Source: Philhelius pedissequus
Taxonomy: Eukaryota; Arthropoda; Insecta; Diptera; Syrphidae
Length of the DNA stretch: 64,000 nucleotides
Assembly: GCA_910595825.1 (NCBI GenBank)
Contig: OU343160.1
Span: 54,492,982-54,556,981 of the forward strand
Direction: 5' to 3'
Under the pieces are notes generated by a model, which was given only the letters and a program-made list of their open reading frames with translations, searched no databases and had not been told where the DNA came from. Both the position numbers and the translations under genes were made by a program. Position 1 is the first letter of the stretch. Every line of letters starts with the position of its first letter. Below, in pieces: positions 34,044-44,590 of the stretch.

Positions 34044-35331
34044 AGGGGTAGCACACGAATCGTGCTACAAAAATAAAACGTAATAGCTTTTTTTCAGTGT
34101 GAGTAATCGGCTTATTTTATAGGCTTCTGTTTAGATTTATCAAAATGAATGCTTGGGATACTGAAAAAAGTATTTGGATAGTGCAGCGATACGATTTTTT
34201 GCAGTCCGTCATTTCCGTCCAAAGGGAATTTAGGCTGGAGTTTGGCGGTACTTCCCCGAGTAGATGGACCATTATAAGGCTGGTGAATATGTTTGCCGAA
34301 TCTGGAAGCATCGAATGGAGAACGTATTATCGAGATCCCAATGTTCGGGCTCAGGATACAATCGTGGTTGTTGCATCGGCAATACAGGCAAATTCAAGTG
34401 TTTCGACTCGAAACTTATCGGGCCAAATTGGAGTTAGCAGACGGTCATTACCACGGATACTTCATGATGATTTAAACTTGTTTCCGTACAAAGTCCAAAT
34501 TACAAGCAAGTTAAACTCTCAGGCTTGGCCTGTTCGCCTGGAATTTTGAAGAAAAATGATTGCAATGGCCGAAGAAGGCAACATATTGATAAATTGTTTG
34601 TTCATGTCTGATGAAGCCCATTTTGACTTAAACGGCAATGTTAACTAGCAAAATTGCCGTATATGGAGTGAATCTAATCCTGGAATGCTCCATGAGACCG
34701 AACTGCACTCATAACAAGTGTGGTGCGTAGTTTCATCAAGGTGTATTGTCAGGCCATACTTCTTTGAAGAAAACGGTGTAACACAAACTGTCAATGGGGA
34801 CTGTTATTTAAAGATGTTGAATGAGTTTTTTTACCCAGAACTTTGCCGAAGACATATCCCTTTCAGAGGGATTTGGTTTCAACAAGATGGAGCAAGTTCA
34901 CACGTAGCCACACAAGTTATGGCGGAGCTCCAACGAAAATTCCCAAACAAATTGATATCCAGAGACTGCACTTACCGCTGGCCCCCAAAGTCACCTAATC
35001 TGCCTGCACCAGGCTTTTTTTATGGGTTTATGTCAAGCAGGAAGTGTACAAAACGAAACCCAGGAATTTGACTGAATTGAATCAATCCATTAAGACAATA
35101 ATTGAGGCGATCCCCATTTCAACCCTTCAGCCCGCAATGAACAATTTTCTGATCAGGTGCCGCATATGCGTAGATGAGCGTGGAGGTCATTTGCGGTCTA
35201 TCTTTTAAAACCATTAGTTATTTAAAACAAAGTTTAATTTTTAATCCAGTAAAAAAAAATTAATGAAATACATCGATTAAAATAAAAGTTATTTAAATTT
35301 CTTATTGTAGTACGATTCGTGCGCCACCCTG
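34044..35331 (+). mobile_element. Complete mariner-like DD41D-type element with TIRs, 1288 bp
   Basis: It is flanked by TA at 34042-34043 and 35332-35333. The left end AGGGGTAGCACACGAATCGT and the complement of the right end (CAGGGTGGCGCACGAATCGT) pair over about 30 bp, differing at a few positions. The ACGAATCGT core is itself palindromic. Inside is one transposase gene in a single orientation with few disabling changes. Related but much more damaged copies lie at 23814-24631 and 25590-26205. Confidence 0.9.
34145..35208 (+). pseudogene. DD41D-type mariner-like transposase, nearly full length, inactivated
   Basis: The frame starts at 34145 (MNAWDTEKSIWIVQRYDFLQ), with an HTH domain in the first ~60 residues (SRWTIIRLVNMFAESGS) and a second HTH around residues 85-115 (STRNLSGQIGVSRRSLPRIL). 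The catalytic core has SDEAHF (first Asp, about 34606) and WFQQDGASSHVA (second Asp, about 34885). The third acidic site, in the segment PPKSPNLPAPGFF, is replaced: Gly stands where Asp is usual, 41 residues after the second Asp, and an Asn replaces the Asp of the usual SPDL. Three in-frame stops interrupt it (TGA 34547, TAG 34646, TAA 34712), and a one-base loss near 35022-35030 shifts the frame before WVYVKQEVYK. The frame then stays open to TAA at 35206. The 41-residue spacing suggests the rosa-type DD41D group, by memory of that family. Confidence 0.85.
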
Positions 35332-35710
35332 TATGTTTGGAACTTTCTTAGAAAAAATTTTAAATTTGAAAGTGGCATAGGTTTTTTGTCTCATTTATTT
35401 ATGTAGCAACATTATTAGAAAAGCTGTTTTGTTTTTATGGTCAAATCGTACTATTCTTGTGTTAAGTTGCTTGATTTTCTATAAAAATATAAGTGTCTTA
35501 AAATGAGAGTAAGTTCTTGAGCTCGTCGAAAATAACCAATGTGGCACCGTATGTCACATCGTATTTGTTTTGTGTCATGTATTGTTGTTGCAACTCTCTA
35601 AGAAAAGCAGTTTAATTTTGTTTTGTGTAAAGTTGTATTGATTTTCTGAAAAATATTTTAAACATAAAATCAAAATTAGTTCCGGACCTCGTCGACAAGA
35701 AACAACTTAC
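35332..35710 (+). repeat. Diverged tandem duplication, unit about 185 bp
   Basis: Segments at about 35406-35530 and 35590-35706 share the order GCAAC-CT-AGAAAAGC, TTTTGT, GTGT-AAGTTG, TTGATTTTCT-AAAA, TAAAAT and GAGCTCGTCGA/GACCTCGTCGACAA. The copies are well diverged. The array leads directly into the decayed gene at 35710. Confidence 0.5.
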
Positions 35711-38155
35711 CCCTTTTTCGGCCCCCTTAGTGATCTAAACAAAAATAAGTTACCAACAGTAAAAGATGTAATCAGATATATACTTTTCGTACCAAGTGAT
35801 CTCCAAAAAAATACAATGGCAGAAATCCATCTAATTCCGAAGTTTTTGTAATTGTTAGAAAAGAAATTGAAACGATATGGAAGAATGCGTCGATTCCAAT
35901 TGTGTCTCATAGCCGAATAATACAAATAATGAAAATCCACTTTGATAAATACATGACACTTAAAAGATACCCAGACTCGAAAAAAATACAAGCTATCACA
36001 ACAGATTCCAAGATATTATTGCACTTTCAAGCACAACATTGTTTGACATTGCATCGTGTAAGTGTGATTCCTTTAATGACTGTCATTGTGTAAAGGATAA
36101 AAAATTGCCTTTTAGTGAAAGATAATTTTTAGTGACCAGAGAAATGACAGAAAAATGGTGATCGGTGCTATTGACAAAGTTGAAACCCAAAAAATTCAAA
36201 AGCGACTAGATAGAAGGCATATAGCATTAGGTATCCAAAGAGCTGACTCTATTACGGTAGCAACTTTTTCCGATGCAGCAAATCCAAACGAAACTTTAGA
36301 GAAATTCAATCCAATCGAAGTAGTGCAGCCACAGCTTTTTTATCTGAGCCTTCAACGTCAACATCATCAGATAAGCGGAATTTATTTACTCTATCATCCG
36401 TAGCAAGAGTCTGTGATCGATATGGGCCTTCCGTACGATCTGCTGCAGCAATTGCTTCAGCAGTACTCCAGGATGGTATTTTTTTTTTTTTTTTTTATAA
36501 CTTTCCACGCGCTCAAGAGATTATGAATACCCTTTATATGTTTTTTCTTAACACAGCGCGGCATCCGGTGGAAGAAGAGAAAGAAGGATAGGAAATATGT
36601 GTGGCGCGATGTTCTGAGACAAGTGCTGATTGATGTCTCAGATTTATCTCCAGGGATGGCGGCTGAACTAATGCAGAGAGAATTACCGTGCCTTATTTAT
36701 TTATGTCCCTTATAATTCGCATTATTTTATTTATTTCGTTGTCATATTTTATGGGTATGTTAGTTTACTCAATCACATGTTGTTAGTGTTATGCCTAAAC
36801 AGCATGTAATGAACAAAGCAGCAACCTATTTTATGACAATTTTTAAAATTGGTTTTTAATGGAATATAAGAAGACATAGACAACGGCAGGAATCGAACCT
36901 GCAACTACGAGGTTGACAGGCGAGCACACAACTATCGCGCCACGGCCACCCGTGATACCACTCTAGTTATTGATAAAAATAAAATACATAGAGCCTTGTC
37001 AAAATCAAGAGAAAGCCTATCAAATCAGTGCGATCATGTAATTCGCAGTATTTATTTTGATGGGCGAAAAGATAAAACTCTAACTTTGGAAGGGAAAGAT
37101 AGACGATACTATCGGAAGGAGGTTCTTGAAGAACATGTTTCCTTTCATGCAGACGCAGAATTCATTTTCTTAGGCCATATAACTCCTTAATCAGGTACAG
37201 GAAAGGAGATAATTAACTCAATGATCAATTTTTCAAAGAAAAGGGAATCGATTTGAAAAAAATTCCTTGCATTGGATGTGTTGGCACTGCAACCAATACT
37301 GGCTGGCAAACTTACTGATGTTACTCAATTTTTACCTGTGACCGGAAATGTATATGAAATCGACCAAGAAATCGTACATAACTTGAGTACTGAACAAAAA
37401 CATCTTTTCGAAATGTGTGAAGATATTAAGAAAGGTTACTATTCTCCCGAACTAGCAAATCGCCAACCTGGTAAAATGGCACATTCAAGATGGGTCACAA
37501 ATGGAAACAGAATTCTTCGACCTTACATAAGTTCAAGTAACCCATCTGAAAATCTTAAAATTCTTGTGGAATATATCATGAAAGTGTATGCACCAGTGTG
37601 CTTTTCGATAAAAAAACAAACCCTTATTGATAGATGGCCCGCATCATGCTATTGAACTCATCTCTTTTTCAATATGGCTGCCAGACAACTTAAGATCAAT
37701 CGTTGACCATGTCATTGAAAGAAATGCTTTCTTCGCACAACTTGAAAACGTTTTAGTGGCAATGCTCTTCGATGAAAGGGCCTATGTCAGAGATCTAGCT
37801 CTTAAACGAATTATTAAAGCAAGGAAAACCCATCTGTCAAACCGCATATTTAAGCCGCCAAACATTAAATTTATCGCTGCGGACTACATGGACATAATTT
37901 TTTGGAATGAATGTTAAATTACTCCACCACCTTGTCTAACTAAATTGACTGACGATGAACTTTGATTACTGGTGCAAAGAAAAGAACTGAAAATACCGTA
38001 ATTTCCTTGTCACACCCAAAGTATCGAAAGATGCATCAAATCTGTGACCAAGCTAATGTGTTATTGGAGTAAAGTCGAGAGAAGGACTTATAAGAAATAA
38101 AATAGAATCACGAAGCAAAATGCCCTCTTTTAATTTCAAAAGTCAATTTTCAATG
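35710..38155 (+). pseudogene. Decayed multi-copy arthropod gene of unknown function, split by a SINE
   Basis: Plus-strand frames in collinear order begin with LPTVKDVIRYILFV (35750), EIETIWKNASIPIV (about 35860-35900) and a Cys-rich stretch FDIASCKCDSFNDCHC (36040-36090). Next come KMVIGAIDKVETQKIQKRLD (36150), VCDRYGPSVRSAAAIASAVL (36411-36470), then the SINE, then DTTLVIDKNKIHRALSKSRE (36954). Later come FLGHITP, SGTGKEI and IGCVGTATNTG (37270), MAHSRWVTNGNRILRPYIS (37480-37535), LVEYIMKVYAPVCF, RNAFFAQLENVLVAMLFDER (37720-37785), IRKA-type KRIIKARKT and FPCHTQSIERCIKSVT (38008-38055). Stops and frameshifts occur throughout, and a block after GTATNTG appears deleted. I remember proteins of this layout as highly repeated, unannotated genes in many arthropods, so a transposon origin is likely. 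The CxGTxxNTG and CHTQSxER boxes hint at an RNase H-like hAT-related fold, which is an inference only. Confidence 0.6.
36482..36951 (-). mobile_element. tRNA-derived SINE, type 2, inserted in the decayed gene
   Basis: On the plus strand it starts with a poly(T) tract (36480-36497, i.e. the A tail inverted). It ends with GGCAGGAATCGAACCTGC (the B box inverted, 36881-36898) and ATCGCGCCACGGCCACCC (36934-36951). The body matches 13462-13925 collinearly (for example CCTAAACAGCATGTAATG at 36793). The host frame continues on both sides (VLQDG before, DTTLVIDK after), which places the insertion inside former coding sequence. No clear target duplication was found. Confidence 0.85.
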
Positions 38156-38510
38156 TAATTTTTTTTTTTACTTTTTTTAACTTTTTTTTTTAATTAATTT
38201 TTTTGAATTCCTTTCATGAACTTTTTTATTTTTTTTTTCAAGGACACTCAAATATAAATTACCTAATCTTAACGTTAATTTCAAAATTCAAGGCAATAAA
38301 TCAAAATAAAAAAGTTAAATAAGAAATTAACACAAAAATATTGTACTTTTTTTTAAGATCTTAAAGCGGCGGTAGAGCCCCAAAAGACATGGCCAAACAA
38401 AAAAGTAAGTACATATTCACAATCTATTCGTTACTACGTAACTTTTGATACCCCTTTCGATAAAAAATTCGAGAATATTTTTTCTTCATACAACGACGGG
38501 ACATCCTACT
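38155..38510. other. Low-complexity T-rich stretch
   Basis: Runs of T and A dominate between the decayed gene and the satellite array. Nothing else could be supported. Confidence 0.5.
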
Positions 38511-39715
38511 GTGCAACACCTTTCGAGCACTGGCAGCCGCAGATTTTTGCGGGACTTGGTTGCGGAGATATCACCATCCAAAGCAAGTCAACTGGAGTAT
38601 TGTGGAAAATCCTGCGAATAATTTTGGATTGAAATATCTCAAGAACCATATGCAGCAGATACTTTTTGTTCTCAGCTGTGAATAGGTATTGAATAGACCT
38701 TTCTTTTGATGTATATATCGATGGGCTTGGGGAACATTGTTGAAAATGTAATTTTTTTTTCGCAAGGGGTTAGCCTCGATTTTTTTCTAAAATGTCGAAA
38801 AAACTGAAGTGAAGAATTATACAACATATTGCTCACAAATTGAAAGGGCTGTACAACACCTGTGTTGCGCAACACTTTTCGAGCACTGGCAGCGGCAGAT
38901 TTTCGCGGGGCTTTGTTGCGGAGATATCACCATCCAAAGCAAGTCAACTGCAGTATTGTGGAAAATCCCGCGAATAATTTTGGATTGAAATATCTCAAGA
39001 ACCGGATGCAGCAGATTCTTTTTGTTCCCAGCTGTGAATAGGTATTGAACAGACCTTTCTTTTGGTGTATATATCGATGAGCTTGGGGCACATAGTTGAA
39101 AATGTAATTTTTTTCCGCAAGTTGTTAGCCTTGACTTTTTTCTAAAATGTCGAAAAAAGTGAAGTGAAGAATTGTACAACAAATTGCACACCAGTTGAAA
39201 AAGCTGTGCAACACCTTTCGAACACTGGCAGCAGCAGATTTTTGCGGGACTTGGTTGCAGAGATATCACCATCCGAAGCAAGTCAACTGCAGTTTTGTGG
39301 AAAATCCTGCGAATAACTTTGGATTGAAATATCTCAAGAACCATATGCAGCAGATACTTTTAGTTCCCAGCTGTGAATAGGTATTGAACAGACCTTTCTC
39401 TTGATGTATATATAGATGAGTTTGGGGAACATTGTTGAAAATGTAATTTTTTTCCGCAAGGGGTGAACCTTGACTATTTTCTAAAATGTCGAAAAAAGTG
39501 AAGCGAAGAATTGTACAACAAATTGCACACCAATTGAAAGGGTTGTGCAACACCTTACGAGCATTGGCGGTCGTAGATCTTTGCGGTGCTTGCTTGCGGA
39601 TATATCACCACGATGGGCTTGGGGAACATTGCTGAAATTTTAATTTTTTTTCCGCAAGGGGTTAGCCTTGATTTTTTTCTAATATGTCGAAAAATGATGC
39701 ATCAGATACTTTTTC
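38511..39715 (+). repeat. Satellite-like tandem array, 339-bp unit, about 3.5 copies
   Basis: Units start with GTGCAACACCTTTCGAGCAC-type sequence at 38511, 38867, 39206 and 39545. The last two full spacings are 339 bp each. The first is 356 bp because an extra GTACAACACCTGTGTT-like end is present. Shared landmarks are GCGGGACTTGGTTGCGG, GATATCACCATCC, AAGCAAGTCAACTG, TTTTGGATTGAAATATCTC and TATATCGATG-GCTTGGGG. The fourth unit has a large internal deletion (after 39607). 339 is divisible by 3, so minus-strand frames such as 38817-39344 stay open across unit junctions. Different units are open in different frames, so I do not call a gene. Confidence 0.9.
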
Positions 39716-40170
39716 TCGTAGTCCTTCTACGTATATGTTAAATTTACCGGATTTAAAATCTAAGCTTAATATGAAATGTAAGTTAATGTTAATGATTTGG
39801 TTGTTAGGATTTGGTGAGTATGTTTTGCTTGGTGATTATGGTTAACAATTTCAAAATGAAATTATTATTTTAGACAAAAACAATTTTTTCCCACTAAATA
39901 TGATAATTTGTAGGGGCAAAGGTCATGAAAAATTGGACGTATAACAAATGAAAGGATTAAATAGTATTATATGAGTAGTGGAAAAAGGATTACCAGATAA
40001 CTAGAAACATGAAACATTTTTGGAAAGTCTACCAAACAGCAACAGTTTATATGGAAATTCTTTTTGCTGAAGTTGTCGCCGTCTGTAGGAGTAATTGTTC
40101 GTAAAAACAGTGATGAACAGTTGATTGCTGTCAGAAGTACTTATAGCAGTGCATGTGTACTGAAGCTGAA
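39715..40170. other. Unassigned stretch
   Basis: No feature could be supported. Confidence 0.35.
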
Positions 40171-40930
40171 AAGAGCGCACCTATTGAGAAAGTCGAAAAT
40201 ATGAAAAGTCATTCTAGGGGAAATACCGTTAATTAAAATTTAAGATGAAATTATTTTGTATTTAAAAGAGGGCTGCACTTATTTAAGAATGCACATATCT
40301 TTTTATCGAACTTCCTAGAGGCGTTCTTAGGAAAAAAATTTTAACGTTTTTTTTTAAACTTGTGTGATTGGTAGCGTAGTTTCTTGTTATAGGGAAATTG
40401 TCAAAAACTACTACAAAAAAAAAAAAAAACAAAGTTTCCAAAAATGTTTTTTTTTTATTAAAAAAAGTTTTTGAAACATTTTGGTTTACAATTCTATTCA
40501 AACTTTTAAGGAGCTTCTCCGTAAAAACAATCAAAGGAATAAACTAAACCGTTATTCAGAATTCGAAAACCAACAAAATTGGTTAAGATGAGATGGTTCC
40601 ACTAGAGGTACAAAAAAAAATATTTTTTCGCAAAAAAATTACTCTTCCCTTAACTGATTTTTTATAAAGTTCGTTGAAGTCGGCTGAAAAAATATGTACG
40701 GACGGAATCATTATTTTTGGTCCTAACTTTGTTTTAATCCAAGGGCATATCACCCAAAAAACAAAAAACAATTTGTACCAAGCTTAAAGAAATATATCCA
40801 CCCGTTTGTGCTGTAGACTTCGTAATGTCAAGTTTCATAAAAATCTCGAATTCCGATTTTTTTTTTCGAATCCAAAATGTTCCATTTTATGTAGAACCTC
40901 TAGTTACTAGTATATCGCAAGTTAAAATAC
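40170..40930 (+). repeat. Composite family B/A copy, degenerate
   Basis: GAGAAAGTCGAAAATATGAA and GGGGAAATACCGTTAAT (40178-40235) match the family B lines near 1268-1315 and 5190-5235. The 3' part has ACCAAGCTTAAAGAAATATATCCACC, TGTGCTGTAGAC, GTAATGTCA and CTCGAATTCCGATTTTTT (40780-40865), the family A end, but the TCTGTCTGT tract is absent. Confidence 0.5.
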
Positions 40931-42890
40931 AAAAAAAAATCTAACACAAGATGGAAATAATTGAAGTCTTGAGAACTAAATTGTGTAAAGTCATTGATTA
41001 AGATACTCGTCATCATCAACTGTTCGTTGTAGCTTGTTTGTCTATATCATCGTGCTCGTACAGCTCGACACGATGAACTTTAATTCCTTTTAATTGGGAA
41101 ATAAATTACAAGCTAACATCATTTCCTTGCTCACACTCACACTCTTCAAGTTAACATGCAAAATTGCACATTATAATCAAAGTGAAGAAGGCGCAAGACT
41201 CTTTAGCAACCCATCAAAGTCTGGAGTAACTTAAGATAGACGCACACTGAATATATGCCATGCGTTGCCGTGTAACTAAATAACGACCTAATGGCCTGTA
41301 AATTTAAATAAGAGATTTAGAAAGTTCCAGCCTCATATACCTAGATACATACATACATAAGATAGTCAAGAGGTGGCGAGGCATGAAAGATGTTCATCTT
41401 CCATAACGACAAGGTTTATGCGATATCTACTGCATCACAAGGCGTATATATTCAGTGGTCCCTCCCTATGTCCCAAGGATCTCTTGAAAACTTTCACAAA
41501 CTCACACAAAGTATTATAGAATGCGTTCACTTATCAAGAGAAAAGTTAACAGAGGCAGTTACAAAATCCTTCTGTACACAAGCAGTGCCATGTTACCTTA
41601 GGTTTGATTTTTCTTATGAAATATCATTATGCTTTTTTAGTATTCGTACATGTACTATACATTTAGCTAAATAATTATAGTGCATGAATGTGATTTTATA
41701 TAAGGACGGTTATTGCGGATGAAATGCCTGCATACTAGTAGCAAGGGCTTGAAACAAGTCTGTGAAATTGTTTGAAAATTAATTTGTACAGCATGTTATC
41801 GCAAATAGACAGAAAATAAAAAAGTCGCAAATTCATATCTAAAATGTCTTAATTTTGTGGAGACTGCTGTTGAGGTTTTCCGCTTAGGTAGATACTGGGT
41901 TTTGGTAGTTAATGTAGGAGTAATTTTAATAAGTAACTAAGTATATTGACTGTTTGGGTTTAATTCAAAAAGTTTTCGAGGTGCGCAGTTCCTTGCTAAA
42001 TTTGCAAACTTCTTCGGAAAATAAATCTCTACAAGGAAGAAGCTCCAAATTGAAGAACTTTTAATAGAACCTAATTTTGTTAACTTTCTTTTTACTTTGA
42101 CTTTGAAGACTACACATTTAATGCGGTATTTCATTGACTATTGTTTGAAACAAAGTACTTTTTATTAAAAAAAAAGTGTGTACAATTTATTTCTTACCCA
42201 CTCAAATAGAAAGTAGAAATTAATTTTTTTTGATTGTATACGAATATTTTTTACGGACACACACGACTTAAATTTATCGCAACGATTTAAAATAAATAGA
42301 ACTCGTTGCATTTTTTGTAATTACTGCAATTTTAAAATCGCATATGGCTTTTAAAATCATGTGTTTTATTTCATGCGACTAAAAACTTAGTACATATTTT
42401 ATTTTTTTTTTTTTGATTTTTTGAAAGACAAAAATTAACGATACTTACCTGCATAAAATTTTATTTTTTTAAACGGCACAAATTATTTCTTATAAATAAA
42501 GTCCAGTTTTTTATTAAATGTATTATGATAAATGTCAAGGATTGTTATTTTTGTAGAAGGATAAGATGATTTTTTAGCACAAGCTTCTTAAAATAGTATT
42601 GTAAACCTAATTTAAAGAAAAAACCTGTTTTTAAAATTAAAAAAATATATATATAATTATACATTCCAAATGTTTTACATATTTCCAAAATGGATCAATT
42701 GTTTTCAAGCTTTGTTTTGAGTAGATTTTATTGCATTTCCTGGAATACTTAAGTAAATATTGTTCCTAAAACATACAAAAACGGTCCTACGACGAAACGC
42801 TTTGCATGTGCTCGACTTCTTCATTACCGCCTAAAAGTATAATAATAATATTGTATATTCAAATTTAAAAAAAAAAAAGTTTTTGATATA
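40930..42890. other. Unassigned stretch
   Basis: A 94-codon plus-strand frame at 41390-41674 shows no signal peptide, repeat or motif I recognise, and I cannot support it as a gene. The rest is AT-rich. Confidence 0.3.
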
Positions 42891-42899
42891 AGAAAAACC

Positions 42900-43625
42900 A
42901 TATTTTTTTGAGAGTTTGATTTTTCAAAAACGGATTATTGATTTTTTACATAAGATACACATATAGGTTCTATGCAAGTTTTGCATTTGGAAAAATATCG
43001 AACTCCAGATTCTAATCAAACTTGACACGAGAGAACACAAATAAAGTAGGTCCCGCCTGTATGTACAACGGAGTACAACCCAAACGACTGAAGCGATGTT
43101 TTTTAAACTTCGTAATAGTTTCAAGTATATTTTTGAATTTTTTTGTAGCCCTAAAACTAACAGTACATGTCATACAATTTTTTGTACCATCCTAATTATC
43201 TCGAAAACAGCCTTTGAGATTTTGATAAAAATAAAATATGTGCACTACTAAAAGTATAGCCTAAATTTGAGCTTTTAACCCTACACGCCATTCAATCATT
43301 TATTTGATTTTCGACTTTCTCAAAAGCGGCTCGATAGATATCGATGAAATTTTTTATGTAGTAGTTCCTCTGAATTACATATATAAATAATACTGCATAC
43401 AAAAATATTCGAAAAATTTTTTTTTTTGTATTTTTGGAAAACAACATTTTTTTTGAACATTCAATATTTTGAAAATTGGTAAACGCTTTTTTGAAATTAT
43501 GTTTTTTAAATTTATATTGTTAAATAAAAAACTGCTTCAATCATATATTTAGCCGTTTCTTCTTAGAATATTCCGCTTACAATGTGATAGAACATACGAG
43601 CAAATAACTGCGACATTTTTTTTAC
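42900..43625 (-). repeat. Family A copy, near full length, inverted
   Basis: Minus-strand order: start block near 43610 (CGCAGTTATTTGCTCGTATG, degenerate), A/T core, ATCGATATCTATCGAGCCGC (43325-43345), GGCGTGTAGGG and the CTCGAAAACAGCC / GATTTTGAT lines (43200-43225). These are followed by CAGTCGTTTGGGTTGTA, TGTCAAGTTTGATTAGAATC and AATGCAAAACTTGCATAGA (42965-43020). Confidence 0.5.
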
Positions 43626-43894
43626 ATTATTTTGTTTACTACTTTGCCGTTTCACACACATATGTGTCTTTTTTTACTTTCTCACATCTTGTAGTTTGAC
43701 AGTTCCTACTTCTTTCATTACAAACAAATATTACAGCTTACTAGTCATATTATAATTGCGATTTTTTTTTTGGTTAAGTAACGTAGCCTGACAAAATTTC
43801 AGAAACGAATAACAGTTAATAATAAGAATAAACTGGCAGAACTCAATATAAATTTTATTTACTGTTTCATCGAGTAGTGAGTATCCATAATGCA

Positions 43895-44590
43895 TTGAAA
43901 AAATGCACTTCTAGATCGCACGTATTTTCTCTTATGTTAGATCACATTGTATGAAAACGATTCTTAATAGAAATGGTTAAATACATTTTTAAAGGCGTTT
44001 TTTACTTCATTTTCTATGTAAAATATTTCATAAATTTTTTCCAAAAGAAAATGGTAGGTATTACAATTTTAAATATTTAATAATACACTTAAAAACTAAA
44101 TTTCAGAAAAAATCGTCCACCAGTTTTCGAAAAATTGAATTTTCAACAAAAAAAATATTTCTTTTTCAAAAATCCAAAAAAAAAAACTATTTTTCAAAAA
44201 ATTTGAAATGCTGCATTATTTAAAATTCGAAGGAACTCCTGCATTTTTTAACGAAATCCGTTAAGCCGTTTATGAGAAAGTCGATAAGCCAAAAAATGGT
44301 TGTATTGCAGGTAAAGTAACAGTTAATAAAAAATGTGTAAAGAAAATTTTGGATTAAATGTAGACTATACCTAAAGTAGTGCACATACTCAAAATCGGTG
44401 CAGCCGCTTAGGCTGTGGATCGTCCTACAGACATACAGACAGACAGATGGATTGAATTGCAGAACTCACTTTTTCCGTCTTCTATATCATCTTAATGTCA
44501 CCTTTGATTAAAATCTCGAGTTTGATTTTTTTTCCTTCCAAATGCAAAACTTGTCCTACAGTAGCTATTTCGCAAGTAATAAGACACGAA
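43895..44590 (+). repeat. Family A, best full-length reference copy, about 700 bp
   Basis: This is the clearest full copy. It starts with AAAATGCACTTCTAGATCGC and TAGATCACATTGTATG (43903-43955), then the A/T core with AAATATTTAATAATACA. It continues with AACGAAATCCGTTAAGCCGT (44250), GGTTGTATTGCAGGTAAAG (44297), AAATCGGTGCAGCCGC and TTAGGCTGTGGATCG (44409). It ends with a CAGACATACAGACAGACAG tract (44427), TAATGTCA, ATCTCGAGTTTGATTTTTTT (44513) and AATGCAAAACTTGTCCTACA (44541). There are no obvious terminal inverted repeats. The class of element is unknown. Confidence 0.65.

Noticed and set aside
38817..39344. 175-residue minus-strand frame as a gene
   Set aside because: It lies wholly in the 339-bp satellite array, and neighbouring units are open in other frames, so there is no sign of protein-level constraint.
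41390..41674. 94-residue plus-strand frame as a gene
   Set aside because: No recognisable motif, no splice or promoter context, and length within what chance allows.
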